Assembly: GCF_014205335.1 (NCBI RefSeq)
Contig: NZ_JACHNH010000001.1
Coordinates: forward strand, 2,660,501-2,724,500
Source of the DNA: Amorphoplanes digitatis
Lineage (GTDB): Bacteria; Actinomycetota; Actinomycetes; Mycobacteriales; Micromonosporaceae
DNA: 64,000 bases
Direction of reading: 5' to 3'
Part shown: positions 1-8,082 of the stretch, piece by piece
How the letters are laid out: each line of letters starts with the position of its first letter
Position numbering within the stretch: position 1 is the first letter of the stretch
The notes under the pieces: generated by a model
What the model saw: the letters and a program-made list of their open reading frames with translations, nothing else
What the model was told of the DNA's origin: nothing
Database searches by the model: none
Made by a program: the position numbers and the translations under genes

Positions 1-1020
1 GTGCTGGATCCAGAGGTCCGAGACGGTCGACGAGCTCAGCGCGCCGCCGATGCCGTTTACCTGTGCGTTGTCGTTGCGCTCGGTGACCTCGCCGAGGATC
101 GCGAAGTGCGACAGGGCGACGTCGGAGCTGCCGCCGTCCGCCGGCGCCCGGCCGTAGATCCCGACGTTGTCGCCGGTCAGCACCGAGTACCACTGGCCGG
201 CGCCGGTCATCGTCACCTTGTCGACGATGAGGTGCCGGCCGACCTTGAACGTGCCCTCCGGAATCCACACCGGACGGCCCGCCGCGGACGCCGCGGCGAT
301 CGCGGCGTCGAAGGCGTCCGAGGAGTCGGCGGCGCCGGTCGGGTCGGCGCCGTAGCCGGTCACCGGCAGCGACCCGGCCGGCCGGGGCCGCGGCGGCGCC
401 ACCGTCTCGAAGTCGGCCAGGTCGATGACGTACCAGGCGGCGGTGTCGGCCGCGCCTACCTGGAGCCGGACGCGGGAACCGGCCGGCAGGGTCCGGCCGA
501 GCCGCACCCGGGCCTCGTCGAAGTAGTGGTGCGGGGTGCCCTGCGCGGGGACGTTGGTGAACGGGTAGGAGCCGTAGTACCAGCCGTACCGCGACGTGGT
601 CGCCAGCGAGGCCAGGCGGCGGCCGCCGGAGTAGACGCCGAGCGTGGAGTCCGCGCCCCTGCCGTCCGCGCTGTCCGGCACCGAGTACCGCACGGTGACC
701 GCGTTGGCCGGCCTGGCCAGGGTGAACTCGACGTACTCGTGCTTGCCGGCGAGCCGGACCGCGCGCCGGCCGGAGGCCTCGGCGGCGATCGTCGTGTACG
801 TGTGGTCGGAGCGCACCGGGCTGCCGTTGGTGGCGGCGTTCTCGGCCTCGTACTCGGTGAACGGAACGGTGGCGCCCCGGCCGGCGGTCGCGGGGGCGGG
901 CAGCCCGGCGACAGTCACCGGCGTGGGCGGGTGCGCGGCGCTCGCCGGGGAGGCCAGGAAGAGGCCGGCGGCACACAACGCGAGTGACGTGGACAGGGCG
1001 GCACCGCGGGACGTTGTCAT
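1..1020 (-). CDS. Secreted CBM35/CBM6 + beta-helix glycoside hydrolase, GH87 mycodextranase-like (3' end outside window)
   Basis: The gene reads leftward from ATG at 1020 and is open through base 1, so 340 codons are seen without a stop. Residues 1 to about 29 form a signal peptide (basic start, hydrophobic core, ending ASPASA-A). Next comes a CBM35/CBM6-like module opening with 'FTEYEAENA' (about 50-175), which typically binds sugars. From about residue 218 a right-handed beta-helix begins with 'GYGADPTGAADSSDAF' and contains 'VWIPEGTF' and 'GAGQWYSVL'. The window cuts it at 'SDLWIQH'. This order and these phrases match actinobacterial proteins annotated as GH87 mycodextranase/alpha-1,3-glucanase. 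The active site is not in view, so the alpha-1,3-glucan substrate is an inference. The adjacent LacI gene, sugar importer and alpha-glucosidase fit that role. The enzyme would be exported and degrade glucan outside the cell. Confidence 0.75.
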   Translation of the reverse strand, partial: MTTSRGAALSTSLALCAAGLFLASPASAAHPPTPVTVAGLPAPATAGRGATVPFTEYEAENAATNGSPVRSDHTYTTIAAEASGRRAVRLAGKHEYVEFTLARPANAVTVRYSVPDSADGRGADSTLGVYSGGRRLASLATTSRYGWYYGSYPFTNVPAQGTPHHYFDEARVRLGRTLPAGSRVRLQVGAADTAAWYVIDLADFETVAPPRPRPAGSLPVTGYGADPTGAADSSDAFDAAIAAASAAGRPVWIPEGTFKVGRHLIVDKVTMTGAGQWYSVLTGDNVGIYGRAPADGGSSDVALSHFAILGEVTERNDNAQVNGIGGALSSSTVSDLWIQH

Positions 1021-1139
1021 CGACTGCCTTTCCGAGAATTTGGGAAGGTCAGCTCGCCCGTTGACTGGGAACGCACGAAAAGTGCCGAAGAATGAGCTCA
1101 GCATCGGGTGCCGCGGCACGGCAAGGAGCGAGCGGATTC

Positions 1140-1168
1140 AATGTAGACGCGTCCGAGAGCACGTGCAA
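1140..1168 (-). promoter_or_regulatory. Candidate sigma-70-type promoter of the GH87-like gene
   Basis: On the minus strand TTGCAC (1168-1163) and TACATT (1145-1140) are separated by exactly 17 bp. They lie about 120 bp upstream of the ATG at 1020. The operator-like box at 1175-1188 starts a few bases upstream of the -35 element. This is sequence match only. Confidence 0.5.
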
Positions 1169-1171
1169 TAG

Positions 1172-2206
1172 TTAGTTTATCGGTATAGCTGGCGGCGGGC
1201 CGACGGAGCCGCGTTCGACGAGGGTGACGCCCAGCACGCGTCGCTCGGAACGCACCGTCGGCCACTGCGCGAGCTGGGCCAGCAGGACCTCCACCGCCGC
1301 GCGGGCCTTGCCCGGGATGTCCTGGCGCAGGGTGGTGATCTCGGGGGTGACGTGCCGGGCGACCTCCAGGTCGTCGAACCCGATGATCGACATCTGGTCC
1401 GGCACCGGGAACCCGGCCCGGACGAAGCCCTTGAGCAGGCCCGCGGCGATGATGTCGGCGGTGGCGAAGACCGCCGTCGGCCGATCCGGGGCCGCCAGCA
1501 CCTGCCGCGCCGCGTCGACGGCCGCGTCGAAGCTCGCGTTGCACCGCACCACGTGCTCGGGCCGCAGCTCCAGCCCGGCCTCCGCCAGGGCCTGCACGAA
1601 GCCGGCGTGCCGCTCGCGGACGACGCCGGGCTCGTCGAACGCCGGGCCGACGAAGCCGATCCGGCGGTGCCCGGCCTCGACCAGGCGGCGCCCGGCCAGG
1701 CTGCCGCCGAGCCGGTCCTCGATGCCGACGTTGCTGATCTGCGGCGAGGTGCCGTGGTTGTCGATGAACACCATCGGCGCCTCGTAGGCCCGGTGCAGCG
1801 CGGCGACCTCGTCCGCCCGCGTGCCCAGGAAGATCGCCCCGTCGACGTTCCAGGAGCGCAGGCTGTTGGCGGTGGACTCCACGCTGTTCACCGAGTGCGC
1901 CATCAGGTAGAGGCCGGCCTGGGTGACGTGCGCCTCGACCTCGCCGAGGAACAGCGAGTCGTGCGGGTTCATCAGTGGTTCTATCCCGCCGGCGTCGCGT
2001 CCGGGGAAGGCAAGCGCGACCAGGTTCGACCGCCGCGCGCTCAGCGACCGGGCCGTGGCGTTGGGGACGTAGCCGAGCCGGCCGACGACCTCCATCACCC
2101 GGGCGATGGTGGCGGGGGAGACCCGGTCGCGGTGCCCGTTGAGCACGTTGGAGACCGTCATCTTCGAGACCCCCGCCTCGCGGGCGACGTCCTGGAGCGT
2201 CGGCAT
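1172..2206 (-). CDS. LacI-family transcriptional regulator of the alpha-glucan locus
   Basis: This is a 344-residue repressor of normal family length. The N-terminal helix-turn-helix 'TLQDVAREAGVSKMTVSNVLNG' and hinge 'GYVPNATARSLSARRS' are followed by a periplasmic-binding-protein-like effector domain ('DGAIFLG', 'RRIGFVG', 'SIIGFDDLEVARHVTPEITT'). ATG 2206 is chosen because AGGAAGGACGAG lies just upstream; a start 57 bases earlier would only add an unconserved tail. The gene sits between the GH87-like gene on the same strand and the divergent sugar importer. Paired boxes at 1175 and 2301 suggest that it represses both flanks until an oligosaccharide inducer is present. The inducer is not shown by the sequence. 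Confidence 0.9.
   Translation of the reverse strand: MPTLQDVAREAGVSKMTVSNVLNGHRDRVSPATIARVMEVVGRLGYVPNATARSLSARRSNLVALAFPGRDAGGIEPLMNPHDSLFLGEVEAHVTQAGLYLMAHSVNSVESTANSLRSWNVDGAIFLGTRADEVAALHRAYEAPMVFIDNHGTSPQISNVGIEDRLGGSLAGRRLVEAGHRRIGFVGPAFDEPGVVRERHAGFVQALAEAGLELRPEHVVRCNASFDAAVDAARQVLAAPDRPTAVFATADIIAAGLLKGFVRAGFPVPDQMSIIGFDDLEVARHVTPEITTLRQDIPGKARAAVEVLLAQLAQWPTVRSERRVLGVTLVERGSVGPPPAIPIN
1175..1188. promoter_or_regulatory. Operator-like box overlapping the 3' end of the LacI gene
   Basis: GTTTATCGGTATAG differs at only two positions from the reverse complement of the box at 2301-2314. Its core TATCGGTA is one base from the palindrome TACCGGTA. It lies inside the last codons of the LacI gene and just upstream of the candidate GH87-gene promoter. 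It is a likely second binding site for the same regulator. Confidence 0.5.
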
Positions 2207-2264
2207 CTCTCGTCCTTCCTGCGCCCGGGCGGCGGTGGTACCCCCTCGGACATCGAACACCATC

Positions 2265-2293
2265 TTGACGTCGGCGTGCGGCCGGGCTAGCGT
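2265..2293 (+). promoter_or_regulatory. Candidate promoter of the first sugar ABC operon
   Basis: TTGACG (2265-2270) is followed after 17 bp by TAGCGT (2288-2293). The operator-like box starts 8 bases later, about where transcription would begin, which suits repression by a LacI protein. The -10 match is weak. Confidence 0.4.
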
Positions 2294-2300
2294 TCCCGAA

Positions 2301-2314
2301 GTATACCGGTAAAC
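2301..2314. promoter_or_regulatory. Operator-like palindromic box before the sugar ABC operon
   Basis: GTATACCGGTAAAC contains the perfect 8-base palindrome TACCGGTA, with the central CG typical of LacI-family operators. A near copy in the opposite orientation is at 1175-1188. It lies 47 bp upstream of the substrate-binding-protein start. Confidence 0.55.
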
Positions 2315-2360
2315 CTAATCGCAATTCGAATGCCCGTCGGGCAATTCCTGCGGAGGTTCC

Positions 2361-3734
2361 ATGAAGACCACACGCACATTGACAGCCGTCCTGGCGGCAA
2401 GCGTCCTTATGTTGGCGGCCTGCTCGGGTAAGTCATCCGACGGCGACGGGGTGAAGGACACCACGGCGGACAAGGGGCTGCCGGTCGTCGGCGTGAATCT
2501 GAAGTATGACCCGAACACCTTGGTCAACGACGGGAAACCGATCCATCTCGACTGGTGGGCCTGGGGGAACATCCCGCAGATGCAGGCGTTCGCCGACGCC
2601 TACCAGAAGATCCACCCGAACGTCGACATCACCCTCGTCAACCAGCCGTGGGAGGACTACTGGACCAAGCTGCCGCTTCAGCTACAGGGCACGAAGGGGC
2701 CGGTGATCTTCAACGTCCACAACAGCGAGCACGACAACATCATCAAGTACATGGCGCCGTACGACGTGCCCGTCGAGGCGCTGACGGCGGATTACACGAA
2801 CGCCAAGTCGCACGTGATCGACGGGAAGGTCTACTACATCGACCTGGGGCTGATGAGCGGGGCCATCTACTACAACAAGGACATGTGGGCCAAGGCCGGC
2901 CTGACCGACGCCGACATCCCGGAGACCTGGGACCAGTTCAGCGCGGTGGCGAAGCGGCTCACCGTCCGCGACGGCACGAAGCTCAAGCAGGCGGGATTCA
3001 ACTTCAACGCCTCGTTCAGCGCCTTCCAGTCCGGCATGGCCTACCAGCTCGGGCAGAACATGTTCGCCGCCGACGGAAAGACGCCGACCGTCGACAACCC
3101 CGCGAACCTCCAGGTCATCCAGCGCTTCCTGCAGATGTACGCGGACGGCAGCGGCTCGAAGGACTTCGGGACCGAGGCGACCACCAGCTTCGGGCAGGGA
3201 CAGACCGCCATGGTCTACGCCTGGGGCTGGTACGAGGGCAACCTGCGGTCGGAGTTCCCGAAGATCAAGTTCGGGGTCTTCCGCACCCCGGTGCCCACCG
3301 CCGGCACGACGCCGTACGCCTTCGACCGCTACAACGGCGAGTCGACCCTGGGCATCAACCGGAACGCCCCCGCCGACCAGCAGGCCGCCGCGCAGGACTT
3401 CCTGAAGTTCTACCTCACCGACAAGGCCGGCATGAAGGCGCTCGACCTGAGCTACGGCGTCTTCCCGGCGTACAAGCCGCTGGCCGACGACCCCGACATC
3501 AAGGCCGACCCGGCGTTGCAGGCCTACGGCGACATCGACCGCTACATCTGGCCGGGGACCATCCCGTCCACGTTCGAGGACAACTTCACCAAGATGTGGC
3601 AGGACATCCTCTACAACAAGGTCGATCCGGCCAAGGCGCTCACCGCGGCGCAGCAGAAGATCACCACCGATCTGGCGGGCAAGGACTTCCAGTCCGCCGA
3701 GCACCTGTACGCCGCGTACGTGCCCGGGCCCTGA
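2361..3734 (+). CDS. Sugar ABC transporter substrate-binding lipoprotein
   Basis: This 457-residue family-1 extracellular solute-binding protein begins with a lipoprotein signal ending in LMLAAC, with the lipidated Cys at 21. The mature protein is anchored to the outer face of the membrane and captures a sugar. 'IHLDWWAWGN' and 'TAMVYAWGWYEGNL' are typical of carbohydrate binders rich in stacking Trp residues. ATG 2361 has GGAGG at the right distance. It overlaps the first permease by one base. Beside a GH31 alpha-glucosidase and a GH87-like glucanase, the likely ligand is an alpha-gluco-oligosaccharide. That specificity is inferred. Confidence 0.9.
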   Translation: MKTTRTLTAVLAASVLMLAACSGKSSDGDGVKDTTADKGLPVVGVNLKYDPNTLVNDGKPIHLDWWAWGNIPQMQAFADAYQKIHPNVDITLVNQPWEDYWTKLPLQLQGTKGPVIFNVHNSEHDNIIKYMAPYDVPVEALTADYTNAKSHVIDGKVYYIDLGLMSGAIYYNKDMWAKAGLTDADIPETWDQFSAVAKRLTVRDGTKLKQAGFNFNASFSAFQSGMAYQLGQNMFAADGKTPTVDNPANLQVIQRFLQMYADGSGSKDFGTEATTSFGQGQTAMVYAWGWYEGNLRSEFPKIKFGVFRTPVPTAGTTPYAFDRYNGESTLGINRNAPADQQAAAQDFLKFYLTDKAGMKALDLSYGVFPAYKPLADDPDIKADPALQAYGDIDRYIWPGTIPSTFEDNFTKMWQDILYNKVDPAKALTAAQQKITTDLAGKDFQSAEHLYAAYVPGP

Positions 3735-4669
3735 TGGCCACCACCATCGAATCCGCGCCGCCGCCGGTCCGCTCGCCGGGTCGGCGGCGGGGAACCCCGG
3801 TCGCCCGCGGGGAGCGCCCGCTGCGCCTGGTCGTCGTCACGACGATCATCGTGGCGATCCTCGCCCTGGTGGCCTGGCCGATCGTGGCCGCGCTGCTGGG
3901 CAGCCTGCACGACTGGAACCCGCTCAACGGCACCTACGAATGGGTCGGCACGGCGAACTACCGGCGGCTGTTCGACGATCCGGTGTTCTGGACCTCGTCG
4001 GTGAACACCGTCGTCTTCATGGTGGGCGCGATCCTCGGCCGGGTCGTCCTCGGCGTGGCGCTCGCCTACGCCATCTACTCGCGGCTGACCCGCACCAAGA
4101 CCCTGTTCCGCACCCTCTACTACCTGCCGACGGTCACGCCGCTGGTCGCGGTGGCGTACGTCTGGCGGCTGATGTACCACCCGCAGTTCGGTGCGGTGAA
4201 CTCGATCCTCGGGCTCGACGTCAACTGGCTCTACGACAGCCGCTTCGCGCTGCTCGCCGTCATGGTGATGACGATCTGGAAGGACTTCGGGTTCGCGGTC
4301 ATCCTCTACCTCGCCGGGCTGTACTCGCTGCGCACGGACGTGTTGCAGGCGGCGGAGGTGGACGGCGCCGGCGCCTGGGCGCGGTTCCGCCGGGTGATCT
4401 GGCCGATGCTGCGCCCGACGACCCTGCTGGTCGTCGTGACCTCGATGATCGGCTACCTACAGGCGTTCGTGCAGGTCCTGGTCCTGACCGGCGGCGGCCC
4501 GGGCGACTCGACAAGCCTGATCTCGTACCTGATCTATCAGCAGGCGTTCGAGAAGTACGACTTCGGGTACGCGTCCGCCGCCGCGTTCGTGCTCTTCGTC
4601 GCCACCGCGGTGCTGACCCTGCTGCTGTTCCGGGCGCAGAGCGGCCCGCTGCGCGGAAAGGCACGCTGA
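3734..4669 (+). CDS. Sugar ABC transporter permease (MalF/UgpA type)
   Basis: This 311-residue inner-membrane permease has a basic cytoplasmic N-terminus, about six hydrophobic segments, and the coupling loop 'EVDGAGAWARFRRVIWPML' (EAA motif) that contacts the ATPase. It starts at ATG 3734, sharing the A of the upstream TGA, so translation is probably coupled. It should pair with the next gene to form the channel of the importer. Confidence 0.9.
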   Translation: MATTIESAPPPVRSPGRRRGTPVARGERPLRLVVVTTIIVAILALVAWPIVAALLGSLHDWNPLNGTYEWVGTANYRRLFDDPVFWTSSVNTVVFMVGAILGRVVLGVALAYAIYSRLTRTKTLFRTLYYLPTVTPLVAVAYVWRLMYHPQFGAVNSILGLDVNWLYDSRFALLAVMVMTIWKDFGFAVILYLAGLYSLRTDVLQAAEVDGAGAWARFRRVIWPMLRPTTLLVVVTSMIGYLQAFVQVLVLTGGGPGDSTSLISYLIYQQAFEKYDFGYASAAAFVLFVATAVLTLLLFRAQSGPLRGKAR

Positions 4670-5490
4670 TGCGTCGCGGGATCGCCTCCCTCTGCCTGCA
4701 CGGTGCCCTGCTGGCCGTCGCGGCCGTGACGATCTTCCCGTTCGTGTGGATGCTGCTGTCGAGCTTCAAGAGCGCCGACGAGATCTCCGCGGTCGATCAG
4801 CACCTGCTGCCGCACGTCTGGACGCTGGAGAACTACCGGTCGATCCAGGAGAACTTCGACGCGGTGCGGCTGCTCGGCAACTCGCTGATGCTCTCGATCG
4901 TGATCACCGCGATCGCCGTGTACACCAGCCTGCTCGGCGGGTACGTCTTCGGGAAGTACCGCTTCCGGGGCCGCGGCGCGCTGTTCGCGGTGGTCCTGGC
5001 GACCATGATGATCCCCTGGGCCGTCGTCCTGATCCCGCGCTACACGATGTTCACCGGCGCCGGGCTCCAGGACAGCTACGCGTCGATCGTCATCCCGGCG
5101 GCGATCAGCTCCTTCGGCATCTTCATGATGCGCCAGAGCATGGACAACGTGCCGGACGAGATCCTCGAGGCCGCCCGCATCGACGGCGCCTCCGAGCTGT
5201 ACATCTTCCACCGCATCGTCGCACCGATGAGCGTCAACGCGATCTCGGCGCTGGCCATCTTCCAGTTCCTGTGGGTCTGGGAGGACTACCTTTGGCCGTA
5301 CCTGATGCTCAGCACGCCGTCCAAGCAGGTGCTCGCGGTGGGCCTGACCACGTTCAGCGGGCAGTACAGCACCGACTACGGCGGCCTGTTCGCGGCGACG
5401 ACGGTGTCGATCGTCCCCGTCGTCATCGTCTACGTGATCTTCCAGAAGCGCTTCATCGCCGGGGCGGCCAGCGCCGCCGTCAAGGGCTGA
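4669..5490 (+). CDS. Sugar ABC transporter permease (MalG/UgpE type)
   Basis: This 273-residue permease starts with a membrane segment after 'MRRGIASL'. 'TIFPFVWMLLSSFK' is typical of MalG-type subunits, and the EAA loop is 'EAARIDGASELYIFHRIVAP'. ATG 4669 overlaps the preceding stop by one base. The next gene is an alpha-glucosidase, not an ATPase. The operon therefore needs an ATP-binding subunit from elsewhere, as in actinobacterial importers served by a shared MsiK-type ATPase. Confidence 0.9.
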   Translation: MRRGIASLCLHGALLAVAAVTIFPFVWMLLSSFKSADEISAVDQHLLPHVWTLENYRSIQENFDAVRLLGNSLMLSIVITAIAVYTSLLGGYVFGKYRFRGRGALFAVVLATMMIPWAVVLIPRYTMFTGAGLQDSYASIVIPAAISSFGIFMMRQSMDNVPDEILEAARIDGASELYIFHRIVAPMSVNAISALAIFQFLWVWEDYLWPYLMLSTPSKQVLAVGLTTFSGQYSTDYGGLFAATTVSIVPVVIVYVIFQKRFIAGAASAAVKG

Positions 5491-5515
5491 GTCCCACCGT
5501 CAAGGAAGGCCAGGC

Positions 5516-7927
5516 GTGTCCGACGCTCAGTATTTCCGCACATTCACCCGGGTCGACGCCGTGGAGGTGACCGCACAGGGGCTGTCCGCCCGGTTGCACG
5601 GCGAGCGGCTCAGCGTCGACGTCGTCCGCGCGGACGTCGTGCGTATCGCGATCAGCCGGGGCGGCGTCTTCGAGGAACGGCCGTCCCACGCGGTGTGCGT
5701 GGACCCGTTGGCGGCAGAGGTGCCGTTCACGGTGGAGGAGGCGGACGGCGGGAGCGTCGTGCGGTTGCGGACCTCGCGGCTGGTGGTCACCCTGTGCACG
5801 GCGCCGTTCCGGCTGGACGTGCACCGCCCCGACGGCTCGCCGGTCGCGGTCGGCGCGGACGACGCCGGCGCGTACGCGACGTTGAACGACGCGTTCGTGA
5901 TCCGCCGCCGGTGCCGCGGCGCCGACGCGATCTACGGCCTGGGTGAGAAGACCGGCCGGCTGAACCGGCGCGGGCGCGATTTCGCGCTGTGGAACGTCGA
6001 CGTCCTTGACCCGCGCGCCTCGGGCGAGTTCGCCGCCGCGCGGGCGGATGCGGATCCGCGGGCGGACCCGAGGAGTACGGAGTTCGATCCGTACTACGTC
6101 TCCATCCCGTTCTTCTATCACCTGGACGCCGCCTCGGGGGCGACGGCCGGCTCGTTCGTCGACAATCCCTACCGCTCCCACTACGACTTCGCCGTGCCGG
6201 GGGAGTACTCGATCCGGTTCGACGGCGGCCAGTACGTCGAGTACGTCTTCGCCGGCCCCCGGATGCCGGACATCCTGGCCGCGTACACGTGGCTGACCGG
6301 AAGGATCGCGGTCCCGCCGGTGTGGTCGCTGGGGTATCAGCAGTGCCGGTGGTTCGCGTACACCCAGGCCGACGTCGAGGCCCTGGCCCGCCGGCACCGC
6401 CGGGAGGAGATCCCCTGCGACGGCCTGTGGCTGGACATCGAGCACATGGACGGCTACCGGGTGTTCACCTGGGACCCGGAGCGGTTCCCCGACCCGGCGG
6501 CGATGCTGTGCCGGCTGGCGGACGCCGGGTACCGGCTGGTGACGATCGTGGATCCGGGCGTCAAGCACGAACCCGGGTACCGGGTGTTCGACGAGGCGGA
6601 GAAGGCCGACCTGCTGTGCCGTACCGAAGGTGGCGGTGTGTTCCTCGGCCAGGTCTGGCCGGGCGACACGGCGTTCCCCGACTTCACCCTTCCGGAGACC
6701 CGGGCCTGGTGGGGCCGGCTGAACGCCGAGCACGTGCGTTCCGGGGTCTCCGGGATCTGGAACGACATGAACGAGCCGGCCACGGGGGCGATCGACCCGC
6801 AAGCGATGCGGTTCGATCGCGGCCGGCACTCACACGAGCGGTTCCACAACCAGTACGCGCTGCTGATGGCGATGGCGACCGTGGAGGGTATGCGCGCGGA
6901 GCACCCGGACCGGCGCCCGTTCGTGCTGTCGCGGGCCGGTTCGGCGGGGATTCAGCGGTACGCCGCGAACTGGATGGGCGACAACGTGTCCCGCTGGGAT
7001 CACCTGGCGATGAGCATGCCGATGGCCGCGGGCCTCGGGCTGAGCGGGCAGGCGTTCGTCGGCGCCGACGTCGGCGGGTTCATGGGCGACGCGAACGCCG
7101 AACTGTTCCTGCGCTGGATGCAGTACGGGGTGCTGACGCCGTTCTGCCGCAACCATTCGGCGATCATGAATGTGGACCAGTACGCCTGGTCCTTCGGACC
7201 GCTGGTGGCGAACCTGGTCGGCGAGGCGGTCCGGCTGCGCTACCGGCTGATCCCTTACCTGTACGCGGCGTTCGTCGAGGCGAGCCGGACCGGCGCGCCG
7301 GTGCAGCGGCCGCTGGTGTTCGACCACCAGGACGACCCGCTGGCCCGGGACGTGGACGACGAGTACCTGTTCGGCCCGGACCTGCTGGTCGCGCCGGTCA
7401 CGGCCGCGGGGATGACCGAGCGGCGGGTGTACCTGCCGGCGGGCACCTGGGTCGACTGGTACGACGGGACGGTCCTGACCGGGCCGGGCTTCGTGACCGC
7501 GGCGACACCGATGGACCGGATCCCGCTGTACGCCCGGGGCGGCGCGGTGATCCCGATGTGGCCGCACGCGCCGGAGCACGCCGACGGGTACCAGCCCCGC
7601 GGCACCGAGCTGCACGTGGTGGTGCCGGCCGGCGACGGCACGCACCTCTCGCTGCTGGTCGAGGACGACGGCGTCACCACCGCGGCCGAGGACGGGGCCT
7701 TGCGGCGCACCGTCTTCACCCTGACCCGCGCCGGAGGCACGGTGACCGTGGCGGCGCGCACCAGCGGCGACGGTTACCCCGAGTTCGTCCGCGAGGAGTT
7801 CGTCCTGGTGATCCGCGGCGCGCACCCGCGCGAGGTCCGGGTCGACGGCGCCGACCACCCGGTGACCGGCGCGCGCGTGCGGTTCGGCAACACCGGCGGT
7901 GACTTCACCGCGACCTTCATCCTCTGA
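5516..7927 (+). CDS. GH31 alpha-glucosidase (probably cytoplasmic)
   Basis: This 803-residue enzyme of glycoside hydrolase family 31 is expected to release glucose from the non-reducing end of imported alpha-glucosides. No signal peptide is seen. The N-terminal beta-sandwich contains 'AIYGLGEKTGRLNRRG'. The catalytic barrel follows, with nucleophile Asp417 in 'GIWNDMNEP' and acid/base Asp489 in 'WMGDN'. C-terminal beta-domains contain 'YLFGPDLLVAPV' and 'PAGTWVDWYDG'. The start is GTG 5516, 25 bases after the permease stop and preceded by AAGGAAGG. It is the last gene of the importer operon. Bond preference (alpha-1,3 versus 1,4 or 1,6) cannot be read from the sequence. Confidence 0.92.
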   Translation: MSDAQYFRTFTRVDAVEVTAQGLSARLHGERLSVDVVRADVVRIAISRGGVFEERPSHAVCVDPLAAEVPFTVEEADGGSVVRLRTSRLVVTLCTAPFRLDVHRPDGSPVAVGADDAGAYATLNDAFVIRRRCRGADAIYGLGEKTGRLNRRGRDFALWNVDVLDPRASGEFAAARADADPRADPRSTEFDPYYVSIPFFYHLDAASGATAGSFVDNPYRSHYDFAVPGEYSIRFDGGQYVEYVFAGPRMPDILAAYTWLTGRIAVPPVWSLGYQQCRWFAYTQADVEALARRHRREEIPCDGLWLDIEHMDGYRVFTWDPERFPDPAAMLCRLADAGYRLVTIVDPGVKHEPGYRVFDEAEKADLLCRTEGGGVFLGQVWPGDTAFPDFTLPETRAWWGRLNAEHVRSGVSGIWNDMNEPATGAIDPQAMRFDRGRHSHERFHNQYALLMAMATVEGMRAEHPDRRPFVLSRAGSAGIQRYAANWMGDNVSRWDHLAMSMPMAAGLGLSGQAFVGADVGGFMGDANAELFLRWMQYGVLTPFCRNHSAIMNVDQYAWSFGPLVANLVGEAVRLRYRLIPYLYAAFVEASRTGAPVQRPLVFDHQDDPLARDVDDEYLFGPDLLVAPVTAAGMTERRVYLPAGTWVDWYDGTVLTGPGFVTAATPMDRIPLYARGGAVIPMWPHAPEHADGYQPRGTELHVVVPAGDGTHLSLLVEDDGVTTAAEDGALRRTVFTLTRAGGTVTVAARTSGDGYPEFVREEFVLVIRGAHPREVRVDGADHPVTGARVRFGNTGGDFTATFIL

Positions 7928-8082
7928 TCGCTGTACAGATTGCCCAACGTTTACCTCCTAGACCCGGCATCCTTGCGCATACTGCTCGCTCCCGACTGGG
8001 CTTGTTGTGCACCATGGCCTCGTTCCTCAAAGCTGGTCACCGCAGCCGTGACAGGCTCACCGGGCAAGGATCGGAGGCACGG

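Noticed and set aside
1..987. A plus-strand open frame at the window start
   Set aside because: The minus strand encodes a signal peptide, CBM and beta-helix with family phrases. The plus frame is a shadow rich in Arg, Gly and Val.
7928..8082. A promoter and operator for the homogentisate operon
   Set aside because: Several TTG-C starts occur but none has a convincing -10 at the right distance, and no clear palindrome was found.
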